Source: Actinomadura macrotermitis (GTDB taxonomy: Bacteria; Actinomycetota; Actinomycetes; Streptosporangiales; Streptosporangiaceae). Taken from it: a stretch of DNA of 64,000 nt. The first letter of the stretch is position 1. Every line of letters begins with the position of its first letter. Below the pieces are notes generated by a model. The model had not been told where the DNA came from, did no database searches, and saw only the letters and a list, made by a program, of their open reading frames with translations. Positions 57,665 through 64,000 of this stretch are shown here, piece after piece. The stretch covers positions 186,001 through 250,000 of the forward strand of contig NZ_WEGH01000007.1 in NCBI RefSeq assembly GCF_009604375.1, written 5' to 3'. The translations under genes and the position numbers were made by a program.

Positions 57665-58360
57665 TCAGAATCCCTTGTGTGGCCCGTCGGCGGGTACCAG
57701 ATCCGCCAGGAACGGGTTGGTGGCGCGCTCACGGCCGATGGTGGTCTGGCCGCCGTGGCCGGGCAGGACGGCCGTCTCCTCGGGCAGCGTCAGGCAGACC
57801 CGCGACAGGCTCGCCAGGATCTGCTCGTAGGAGCCGCCCGGCAGGTCGGTGCGGCCGATCGACCCGGCGAACAGCAGGTCGCCGCTGAACATGACGTCGG
57901 GGACGTCACCGGCGGGCGGGGTGCGGAACGTCACCGAACCGGGCGTGTGGCCGGGCGCGTGGTCGACGGTGAGGCTGAGGCCGGCCAGCTCCAGCACCGC
58001 GCCGTCGGTGAGCTCGCGCACGTCGTCGGGCTCGCTCAGCGTGATGCCGCCGAACAGCTGCTGCCCGGCCTGCAGCGACAGGCCCTTGGCCGGATCGGTC
58101 AGCAGGTCCCGGTCGCCCGGATGGACGAACGCGGGGATGTCCTTGGCACCGCAGACCGGCGCGACCGACCAGACGTGGTCGATATGGCCGTGCGTGAGCA
58201 GCGCGGCGACCGGCTTCAGCCGGTGCTCGCGCAGGATCTCCTCGATCCCGGCCACGGCGTCCTGGCCCGGATCGATGATCACGCACTCCTCGCCCGCGGC
58301 GGGCGCCACGATGTAGCAGTTCGCGGCGAACGATCCAGCGGGGAACCCGGCGACGAGCAC
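57665..58360 (-). CDS. metallo-beta-lactamase-fold hydrolase (glyoxalase II-like)
   Basis: 231-residue MBL-fold hydrolase. The metal motif THGHIDHVW gives His57, His59, Asp61 and His62; further ligands are in DHAPGHTPGSV, MFSGDLLFAGSIGRTD and the C-terminal LPGHGGQT. Homologues at this site in mycobacteria (next to relA/hisS) are annotated as glyoxalase II-like; the thiol ester substrate here may be a mycothiol conjugate, but that is inference. GTG at 58360 has GAAGGAAGGAC upstream. It is the first gene of the hydrolase-hisS-aspS operon. Confidence 0.93.
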   Translation of the reverse strand: MLVAGFPAGSFAANCYIVAPAAGEECVIIDPGQDAVAGIEEILREHRLKPVAALLTHGHIDHVWSVAPVCGAKDIPAFVHPGDRDLLTDPAKGLSLQAGQQLFGGITLSEPDDVRELTDGAVLELAGLSLTVDHAPGHTPGSVTFRTPPAGDVPDVMFSGDLLFAGSIGRTDLPGGSYEQILASLSRVCLTLPEETAVLPGHGGQTTIGRERATNPFLADLVPADGPHKGF

Positions 58361-58588
58361 GGTCGTCCTTCCTTCGAGGCCAGCTGCGGTGCCACCGAGG
58401 GTACCGGCGCGGCCATGGCCACCGCGAACGGATAGCCGCTTCGCCGTGTCCCGCGTGGCGGCCGCGGCCGATGGCCCGTTCCAAAGGCCGGTGCCGGGGC
58501 CCGGGACCGGCCGGCGGGGCGCCATCACCGGCCGGTGACCGCTACCATGCGCAGCACGTTCACCTGATCACAGCGGAAGGGCAGGCAC

Positions 58589-59392
58589 GTGGCGGGGAAG
58601 GACCGCAAGAAGCAGCTCGCACGGCAGCGCTACGAGCGTCAGGAGCAGCGCCGGGCGGCCGAGCAGGCCAAGGCGCAGCGCATCAAGATCATAGGCGCCG
58701 TCGCGGCCGTGGCGGTCATCGCCGCCGGCGGTGCCGGCATCGCCCTGCTCGTCGGCAAGGACGACAAGAAGGCCGAGGCCAAGCCGAACGCGGAGGCCTC
58801 CAAGCCGCCGGCCGCCAAGCCCGGCGAGTGCGCCTACAAGCCCAGCCAGGACGAGGGCGCCCCCAAGAAGCTCGGCACGCCGCCGGTCAAGCCCGCCTAC
58901 ACCGACACGGTCAAGGCGACGCTGAAGACCTCCCAGGGCGACATCGGCCTGGAGCTGGACGGCAAGAAGGCGCCCTGCGCGACGAACTCCTTCGCCTTCC
59001 TGGCCAAGAAGGACTTCTGGGACAAGAGCTTCTGCCACCGGCTGTCCACCGGCGAGGGCCTGAAGATGCTGCAGTGCGGCGACCCGACCGGCACCGGCCG
59101 CGGCGGCCCCGGCTACGGCTTCGACAACGAGAACACCGACGGCGCCAAGTACGGCAAGGGCACGCTGGCCATGGCCAACACCGGCGCCCCCGGCAGCAAC
59201 GGCAGCCAGTTCTTCCTGGTCTACGGCGACTCGCAGCTGCCCCCGAGCTACACGGTGCTCGGCAAGATCACCTCGGGGCTGGACACGCTGGAGGCCGTGG
59301 CCAAGGCCGGCATCGCCAAGCCCGGGCAGGACGGCACCGGCGAGCCGAAGAAGAAGGTGACGATCGAGGACGTGACGATCGCCGGGAAATAG
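58589..59392 (+). CDS. membrane-anchored cyclophilin-type peptidyl-prolyl isomerase
   Basis: 267-residue protein of the cyclophilin (PpiB) family. A basic N-terminus (DRKKQLARQRYERQEQRRAA) is followed by one membrane segment (about 33-55), a lysine-rich linker and the cyclophilin domain with SFCHRLSTGEGLKMLQCGDP, GTLAMANTGAPGSNGSQFFL and YTVLGKI. The domain therefore probably lies outside the cell and helps secreted-protein folding, which fits the nearby Sec genes. The usual FHR...F.IQ.GD catalytic stretch is slightly altered (FCHR). GTG at 58589 follows AAGGGCAGG. Confidence 0.93.
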   Translation: MAGKDRKKQLARQRYERQEQRRAAEQAKAQRIKIIGAVAAVAVIAAGGAGIALLVGKDDKKAEAKPNAEASKPPAAKPGECAYKPSQDEGAPKKLGTPPVKPAYTDTVKATLKTSQGDIGLELDGKKAPCATNSFAFLAKKDFWDKSFCHRLSTGEGLKMLQCGDPTGTGRGGPGYGFDNENTDGAKYGKGTLAMANTGAPGSNGSQFFLVYGDSQLPPSYTVLGKITSGLDTLEAVAKAGIAKPGQDGTGEPKKKVTIEDVTIAGK

Positions 59393-59465
59393 GCGTACGG
59401 GATACTAAGGTGTGGAGGGTCCGGTGGCTGTGAGTGCGGCCGGACCTGCGATTCAGGAGGCAAGG

Positions 59466-60701
59466 GTGTCCAGCGCGACCGATCCCTGGGGCCGGGTGGA
59501 CGAAGACGGCACCGTCTACGTGAAGACGTCGGACGGCGAGCGCGTCGTGGGGTCCTGGCAGGCCGGCGCACCGGAGGAGGCTCTGGCCTACTTCAAGCGC
59601 AAGTACGACACGCTGGTCACCGAGATCGGCCTGCTGGAACAGCGGGTCAAGACCACCGACCTGCAGCCGCAGCAGGCCCAGCAGGGCATCGACCGGCTGC
59701 GCGAGCAGGTCACCGAGGCGCACGCCGTCGGCGACCTGGACGCGCTCGCCCGGCGGCTGGACGCCCTCACCGAGCTGGTCGGGCGCCGCCGCCAGGAGGT
59801 CAAGGCCAAGCGCGAGCACGCCCGGCACGAGGCGCGCGAGGTCAAGGAGCGCATCGTCGCCGAGGCCGAGCGGATCGCCGCCGAGGAGACGCACTGGAAG
59901 AACGGCGGCGAGCGGCTGCGCCAGCTGGTGGAGGAGTGGAAGGCCGCCGAGCGCATCGACCGGCCGACCGAGACCGCGCTGTGGAAGCGGCTGTCGTCGG
60001 CCCGCAACGCCTTCACCAAGCGCCGCAAGGCCTACTTCGCCACGCTGGACGACCAGCGCGACGAGGCCCGCCGCGACAAGGAGCGCCTGGTCGCCGAGGC
60101 CGAGGCGCTGAGCGGCTCCACCGAGTGGGGCGACACCGCCGCCGCCTACCGCGAGCTGATGCGCCGCTGGAAGGTCGCCGGGCGCGCCTCCCGCGACGTC
60201 GAAGAGGAGCTGTGGGCCCGCTTCAAGGGCGCGCAGGACACCTTCTTCGCCGCGCGCAGCGCCGCCTTCGCCGAGCGCGACGCCGAGTTCGCCGGCAACG
60301 CCGCGGAGAAGGAGAAGATCCTCGCCGACGCCGAGAAGCTGCTGCCGGTCCGCGACATCCGGCAGGCCCGGCAGGCGCTGCGCGCCGTGCAGGAGCGCTG
60401 GGAGGCGGCCGGCATGGTGCCGCGCGACCAGCGCGACCGGCTGGAGGGCCGCCTCCGCAAGATCGAGGAGGCGATCCGCGGCGCCGAGGAGCAGGAGTGG
60501 CGGCGCACCAACCCCGAGGCGCGCGCCCGCGCCGAGGCCACCGTCACCCAGCTGCGGTCCTCGATCGAGCAGCTGGAGAAGCGGCTGGACAAGGCCCGCG
60601 GCTCCGGGCGCGAGAAGGACGTCAAGGACGCCGAGGAGGCCCTGACGGCCCGCCGCGCCTGGCTGGAAGAGGCCGAGCGCACCCTGGCGGAGTTCTCCTA
60701 G
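59466..60701 (+). CDS. DUF349 coiled-coil protein
   Basis: 411-residue, highly helical, charged protein with repeated DUF349 units (about 70 residues each, with ERLRQLVEEWKAAERIDRPT and YRELMRRWKVAGRASRDVEE type blocks). The N-terminus WGRVDEDGTVYVKTSDGERV is a small beta region conserved in actinomycetes. Function is unknown; it occurs next to the relA/cyclophilin region in many actinobacteria. GTG at 59466 has CAGGAGGCAAG upstream. An alternative GTG at 59412 lies 5 bases after a GATACT box and could be a leaderless start. Confidence 0.88.
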   Translation: MSSATDPWGRVDEDGTVYVKTSDGERVVGSWQAGAPEEALAYFKRKYDTLVTEIGLLEQRVKTTDLQPQQAQQGIDRLREQVTEAHAVGDLDALARRLDALTELVGRRRQEVKAKREHARHEAREVKERIVAEAERIAAEETHWKNGGERLRQLVEEWKAAERIDRPTETALWKRLSSARNAFTKRRKAYFATLDDQRDEARRDKERLVAEAEALSGSTEWGDTAAAYRELMRRWKVAGRASRDVEEELWARFKGAQDTFFAARSAAFAERDAEFAGNAAEKEKILADAEKLLPVRDIRQARQALRAVQERWEAAGMVPRDQRDRLEGRLRKIEEAIRGAEEQEWRRTNPEARARAEATVTQLRSSIEQLEKRLDKARGSGREKDVKDAEEALTARRAWLEEAERTLAEFS

Positions 60702-60742
60702 AAGGCTCCGGCCTCGCCGCCTGCGCGGCGGGGCCGGCGCGT

Positions 60743-61339
60743 TCAGGGCGTCGGCCCGCCCTCCTCGGCCCGGACCCCGCGCGGGCGGCCGAGGAAGGCC
60801 AGCAGGCGGGTCTGCTCGTCCGCCCCGCGCGGTGCGGGCAGGGCCGGCGCCAGATGCCCCTCGCGGCGCATCGCGGCCGCGACCATCTGCGCGGTCGCGA
60901 ACGCGTGGTGCACCAGGTCGGGGTCGAGCCGGGACGGCTGCCCGGTCGCCACCGCCAGGTCCCAGGTGTGCACCAGGGGTTCGAGGATGTAGCCCTCGAG
61001 GAAGTCGGCCAGCGGCAGCTCGCCGAGCCCGCCGACCGGGACCGGGCGGCGCAGCGCCTCGGCGGTGAGGGCCGCCTCGGTCTCCTTGCGGGCGGTCCGC
61101 CACGCCAGCAGCGCGTCGCCGGTGCAGAACCGGCCGGGGTCGTGGTTGACGTCGGGGACCGGCGTCCCGGTGGCGAGGGCGCGGACCAGGTGCTGGCCCC
61201 CGGTGACATGCCCGGCGACGTCGCGCGCGGTCCAGCCGGCGCACGGCGACGCCGCGTCCCAGCCGTTCCCGGCGACGCCGCCGAGCACGCCCTCGAACCG
61301 ATCCAGAGCCCGCTGGTAGCCGCTGAGTTCCTGAGCCAT
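60743..61339 (-). CDS. DinB-like mycothiol-dependent isomerase family protein (TIGR03086-like)
   Basis: 198-residue protein of the maleylpyruvate-isomerase/DinB-like four-helix fold. ASPCAGWTARDVAGHVTGGQ supplies the metal-binding His, and LEPLVHTWDLAVATG with HHAFATAQMV completes the pattern of the TIGR03086 group. The members use or bind mycothiol, the actinobacterial thiol; substrate unknown. ATG at 61339 is preferred; a TTG at 61375 in the same frame is possible. It is not in an obvious operon. Confidence 0.85.
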   Translation of the reverse strand: MAQELSGYQRALDRFEGVLGGVAGNGWDAASPCAGWTARDVAGHVTGGQHLVRALATGTPVPDVNHDPGRFCTGDALLAWRTARKETEAALTAEALRRPVPVGGLGELPLADFLEGYILEPLVHTWDLAVATGQPSRLDPDLVHHAFATAQMVAAAMRREGHLAPALPAPRGADEQTRLLAFLGRPRGVRAEEGGPTP

Positions 61340-61378
61340 GGCGCCCAGTGACGCGCGTCCGGGCAGCGCTGTCAAGCG

Positions 61379-62017
61379 CTATCGCGAAGATCGCCCGGAG
61401 GCGCGCGCGGCGAGCATCGACTCCATCAGCGTGATCTCCGCGCGCTGCCCGTCGACCATGGTCTGCGCCAGCCGCCGGACCTGCGCCTGCTCGGTGCGGG
61501 CCAGCACGGCCCGGGCCATCTCCACGCCGGCCCGGTGGTGGGCGATCATCAGGCGCAGGAACAGCCGCTCGGCGTCGCGCCCCGACGCCGCCTGCAGCTC
61601 GCGCAGCTGCTGCGGCGTCGCCATCCCCGGCATCGAGTAGGCCCCGGCGGCCGCGCCGTGCCCGGCGTGGCCGCCCATCCAGCGCATCGGCCCGGCCGGG
61701 TCGGCCTTCGGCGCCCGCCAGGCGTCGAGCCAGGCCGTCATCATGCCGATCTGGGCCTGCTGGGTGGTGATGATGTCGAAGGCCAGGGTCCGGACGGGTT
61801 CGTCCTGCGTGCGGTCCCGCACGAGGAACGACATCCGCACGGCCTGCGCGTGGTGGGTGCTCATGTCCCGGGCGAACCCCGCCTCCGGGCCGCCGGCGGC
61901 GGGCGCGCCGGAGCCGAGCAGCGGCCGGGCGAGCAGCAGGGCGCCGGCGGCGAGCGCCAGCACCGCGAGGACGGCGGTGACCCGCCGCCCGCGCGGTGCC
62001 GGCCCCGCCTGACTCAC
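61379..62017 (-). CDS. DUF305 exported protein
   Basis: 212-residue protein with one N-terminal membrane/signal segment (VTAVLAVLALAAGALLLARP, about 11-30) and a ferritin-like DUF305 domain outside. Its repeated histidine/methionine blocks FARDMSTHHAQAVRMS, MTAWLDAW and LMIAHHRAGVEMARAVLA are typical. A His/Met-rich loop (MGGHAGHGAAAGAYSMPGM) suggests copper or other metal binding. The GTG start overlaps the DUF3105 stop by 4 bases. The two are a common actinomycete pair, thought to act in metal handling; no direct function is proven. Confidence 0.9.
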   Translation of the reverse strand: MSQAGPAPRGRRVTAVLAVLALAAGALLLARPLLGSGAPAAGGPEAGFARDMSTHHAQAVRMSFLVRDRTQDEPVRTLAFDIITTQQAQIGMMTAWLDAWRAPKADPAGPMRWMGGHAGHGAAAGAYSMPGMATPQQLRELQAASGRDAERLFLRLMIAHHRAGVEMARAVLARTEQAQVRRLAQTMVDGQRAEITLMESMLAARASGRSSR

Positions 62018-62628
62018 GGGGTGTCCTTGGCGCCGGTGCACGCCGCGCCCGGCTCGGGCGTCTGCGGCCCCTTGACGTAGGCGAGCAGGAACTTGTTCAC
62101 CCGGGGGTCGGACGCCTTGTCCACCTTCAGCTGCTTGCCCCACGCCGTCAGCGCGATCGGCTTGTCCAGGGCGGGGTAGGGGCTCATCAGCGAGTAGTCG
62201 GTGGCCTTGATCTTGGCGGCGAGCAGGTCCCGCTGGTCGGCCGGCAGGTCCGGCCGGTAGGCGACCCACACCGCGCCGTGCTCCAGCGCGTGCACGGCGT
62301 TCTCGTCGCGCAGCGGCCGGTCGTAGACGCGGGCGTCGCAGTTCTGCCACATCGGGTCGTGCGCGCCGCCCATCGGCGGGCTGGAGTCGTACTTGACGGC
62401 GGCCTGGGTGTGGTCGCGGCCGAGGCCCTCCTTGCTCACCACGCCGGCGATGGAGGCGCCGTCGGCGGAGGAGGAGCGGCTCTGCAGGAAGGCGAAGGTG
62501 ATCGCGACGGCGGCGGCGAGGCCGATCGCGGTGAAGAACACGATGCCGCCCCAGGGCGTCTGGCGCTGGGTCAGCGCGTTCTTCTTCTTGCTGTTCTTCT
62601 GGGCGCGCGTGCGGGCGCTTTTGGACAT
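62014..62628 (-). CDS. DUF3105 membrane-anchored protein
   Basis: 204-residue protein. A very basic N-terminus (KSARTRAQKNSKKKNAL) is followed by one membrane segment (VFFTAIGLAAAVAITFAFL, about 30-48) and an outer DUF3105 domain with the family block PPMGGAHDPMWQNCDARVYD, HALEHGAVWVAYRP and LMSPYPALDKPIALTAWGK. Function unknown; conserved histidines and cysteines could bind metal. ATG at 62628 has GAGAGGGAAC upstream. It is the first gene of the DUF3105-DUF305 pair. Confidence 0.92.
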   Translation of the reverse strand: MSKSARTRAQKNSKKKNALTQRQTPWGGIVFFTAIGLAAAVAITFAFLQSRSSSADGASIAGVVSKEGLGRDHTQAAVKYDSSPPMGGAHDPMWQNCDARVYDRPLRDENAVHALEHGAVWVAYRPDLPADQRDLLAAKIKATDYSLMSPYPALDKPIALTAWGKQLKVDKASDPRVNKFLLAYVKGPQTPEPGAACTGAKDTP

Positions 62629-62687
62629 GGGGGTTCCCTCTCAGGTGGTCGACGGCATGACGGGACGGCGGCCTCACGGCCGGCCCG

Positions 62688-63098
62688 TCACAGCCGGAGC
62701 ACCTGGAGGGAGGACAGGGACGGGGGAGCGGGCCGGGACGGCGGGGGCAGCGCGAGCGTCCAGCCCGAGCGGGCCGGGACGCGGACGCGGGCCCGGTGCG
62801 GCCGGGCCGCCAGGGCGATCACCAGGAGGGTGAGCAGCACGGCCAGGCAGAGGCAGGCGTCCGCCGGGGCGAACGGCGCCGGATGCCCGGGGGCGGTCAG
62901 CGCGGGGCCGGTGACGGACGGGCCGTCCGACACGACGGCGGTGCCGCCCGAGGCGTCGTGCACCAGGTGGGCGGTGCAGAGCCGGACCGACGCACTGTGC
63001 TCGAGGCCGTAGCTGAACAGCAGCCCGGCGACGACGAACAGCACCATGAGCAGGCCCGCCCGCCCATGGCGCCGCAACGACGCCGTCCCGAACCTCAT
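62688..63098 (-). CDS. small two-span membrane protein (DUF6153-like)
   Basis: 136-residue protein with two hydrophobic helices (AGLLMVLFVVAGLLFSYGLEHS near the start and ACLCLAVLLTLLVIALAA around 90-107). It has a histidine- and cysteine-containing outer loop between them and a proline-rich tail. The pattern resembles DUF6153 proteins, often found beside DUF305 genes in actinomycetes; recognition is tentative. ATG at 63098 has GGGAGCTTG upstream. Same strand as the DUF3105/DUF305 genes, 59 bases ahead, so they may form one operon. Confidence 0.7.
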   Translation of the reverse strand: MRFGTASLRRHGRAGLLMVLFVVAGLLFSYGLEHSASVRLCTAHLVHDASGGTAVVSDGPSVTGPALTAPGHPAPFAPADACLCLAVLLTLLVIALAARPHRARVRVPARSGWTLALPPPSRPAPPSLSSLQVLRL

Positions 63099-63188
63099 CA
63101 AGCTCCCGAAAATCGGTCTCCGCGCGTCATCAACGCGCGTACCCCGAGGATAGGTTCCCGCCCGGACCGGAATGTCGGCGCGGAGGGA

Positions 63189-63194
63189 TAGTGT
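63189..63194 (+). promoter_or_regulatory. -10 box for leaderless rarA
   Basis: TAGTGT fits the TAnnnT -10 pattern and ends 6 bases before the rarA GTG, with no ribosome site between them. This is the standard arrangement of a leaderless actinobacterial gene. Confidence 0.5.
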
Positions 63195-63200
63195 CGGAGC

Positions 63201-64000
63201 GTGACCAGCTGGAATGACGCGGGCCAGGCGGAGGGCCTGTTCGACGATCCGGCGGGCGCGCCTCCCCGGCCCCCCGCTCCCTCCGCCGCGCCGCCGTCCC
63301 CGCCGAAGGGCACCGACCCGCTCGCGGTGCGGATGCGCCCGCGCGGCCTGGACGAGGTCGTCGGGCAGGGCCACCTGCTCGGCCCCGGCACCCCGATCCG
63401 CCAGCTCGTCGAGCGCGACGTGCCCATGTCGCTGCTGCTGTGGGGGCCGCCCGGCACCGGCAAGACCACCCTGGCGACCGTGGTGAGCCGGGTCACCGAG
63501 CGCCGCTTCGTGGAGATCTCCGCGGTCAGCGACGGCGTCAAGCGGGTCCGCGCCGAGATCGACCTGGCCCGCCGCGAGCTCGGCATGAGCGGCCGGCAGA
63601 CGGTGCTGTTCGTCGACGAGGTGCACCGCTTCAACAAGGCCCAGCAGGACGCGCTGCTGCCCGCGGTGGAGAACCGCTGGGTCTCCTTCATCGGCGCCAC
63701 CACCGAGAACCCGTTCTTCTCGGTGATCAGCCCGCTGCTGTCGCGGTCGCTGCTGCTCACCCTGGAGCCGCTCGGCGAGGACGACCTGCGCGAGGTGATC
63801 CGCCGCGCCCTCGCCGACGAGCGCGGCCTGAACGGCGCGGTGGCGCTGGACGCCGCCGCCGAGGACCACCTGGTCCGGCTGGCGGGCGGCGACGCCCGGC
63901 GCACCCTCACCTACCTGGAGGCCGCCGCGCTGGTGGCCCCCGAGGGCGCGCCGATCGACGTGGACGTGCTGGAGAAGGCCGTCGACCGCGCCGCGGTCCG
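63201..64000 (+). CDS. rarA: replication-associated recombination protein A (3' end outside window)
   Basis: AAA+ ATPase of the RarA/MgsA/WRNIP1 family, acting at stalled replication forks. 266 residues are seen and the frame is open at the edge. A proline-rich start (APPRPPAPSAAPPSPP) is followed by MRPRGLDEVVGQGHLLGPG, Walker A WGPPGTGKTTLA (about 81-92), Walker B VLFVDEVHRFNKAQQDALLP and sensor 1 FIGATTENPFF with SPLLSRSLLLTL. GTG at 63201 is set by the -10 box 6 bases upstream. The C-terminal tetramerisation part lies outside. Confidence 0.95.
   Translation, partial: MTSWNDAGQAEGLFDDPAGAPPRPPAPSAAPPSPPKGTDPLAVRMRPRGLDEVVGQGHLLGPGTPIRQLVERDVPMSLLLWGPPGTGKTTLATVVSRVTERRFVEISAVSDGVKRVRAEIDLARRELGMSGRQTVLFVDEVHRFNKAQQDALLPAVENRWVSFIGATTENPFFSVISPLLSRSLLLTLEPLGEDDLREVIRRALADERGLNGAVALDAAAEDHLVRLAGGDARRTLTYLEAAALVAPEGAPIDVDVLEKAVDRAAV

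Noticed and set aside
1..64000. CRISPR array, tRNA/rRNA genes, prophage or intact transposase
   Set aside because: I looked in all gaps over about 100 bases and found no direct-repeat array, no cloverleaf with a GGTTCGAAT-like arm, and no transposase or phage structural protein among the real genes.

Overview
The window is chromosomal DNA of very high G+C content with the codon bias of an actinomycete. It has frequent GTG starts, 4-bp ATGA/GTGA gene overlaps, several probably leaderless genes, a phosphatidylinositol-mannoside gene cluster, an HU protein with a mycobacterial-type lysine-rich tail and a mycothiol-dependent-isomerase family protein. The gene order from 27 to 64 kb (thrS - HIT - pgsA - acyltransferase - pimA - pdxS - pdxT - yebC - ruvCAB - yajC/secD/secF - apt - relA - aspS/hisS - cyclophilin - rarA) is the conserved actinobacterial order also known from Mycobacterium. 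A filamentous actinomycete such as the Streptosporangiales/Thermomonosporaceae is my best guess; this is inference from style and synteny, not from a database search.

Left part (1-14 kb): a partial acyl-CoA dehydrogenase is divergent from a TetR regulator across a palindromic operator. A DUF4253-type gene, hup and a LysR gene follow. The LysR gene is divergent from a ten-gene, tightly coupled operon (4377-13926). That operon encodes kynureninase, 3-hydroxyanthranilate dioxygenase, ACMS decarboxylase, aminomuconate semialdehyde dehydrogenase, a RidA-type deaminase, 4-oxalocrotonate decarboxylase, oxopentenoate hydratase, hydroxyoxovalerate aldolase and acylating acetaldehyde dehydrogenase, plus a carboxylesterase. 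Together these convert (3-hydroxy)kynurenine to pyruvate and acetyl-CoA. Tryptophan dioxygenase and kynurenine monooxygenase are not in the window.

Middle part (14-27 kb), accessory: a secreted LVIVD-type beta-propeller protein, a cold-shock gene with a long leader holding a terminator-like hairpin, a ThrE-type exporter and a secreted CocE/S15-type hydrolase. Next is an acyl-CoA dehydrogenase/TetR operon divergent from an SDR/quinone-oxidoreductase operon, sharing one perfect 20-bp operator. A 159-bp MITE-like element sits exactly between the stop codons of two convergent genes. A two-component system and a sugar-porter transporter follow.

Right part (27-64 kb), mostly core: thrS is preceded by a tiny threonine-codon-rich ORF and a strong terminator (candidate attenuator). 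Then come the PIM lipid cluster, PLP synthase, Holliday-junction resolution genes, Sec accessory genes, purine salvage and stringent response, aspS/hisS, a DUF349 protein, a DUF305/DUF3105 membrane locus, and the start of rarA at the right edge. I saw no tRNA or rRNA gene, CRISPR array, prophage or intact transposase. The points most worth following up are the thrS leader, the MITE in a shared CTAG stop site, and the kynurenine-to-acetyl-CoA operon with its LysR operator.
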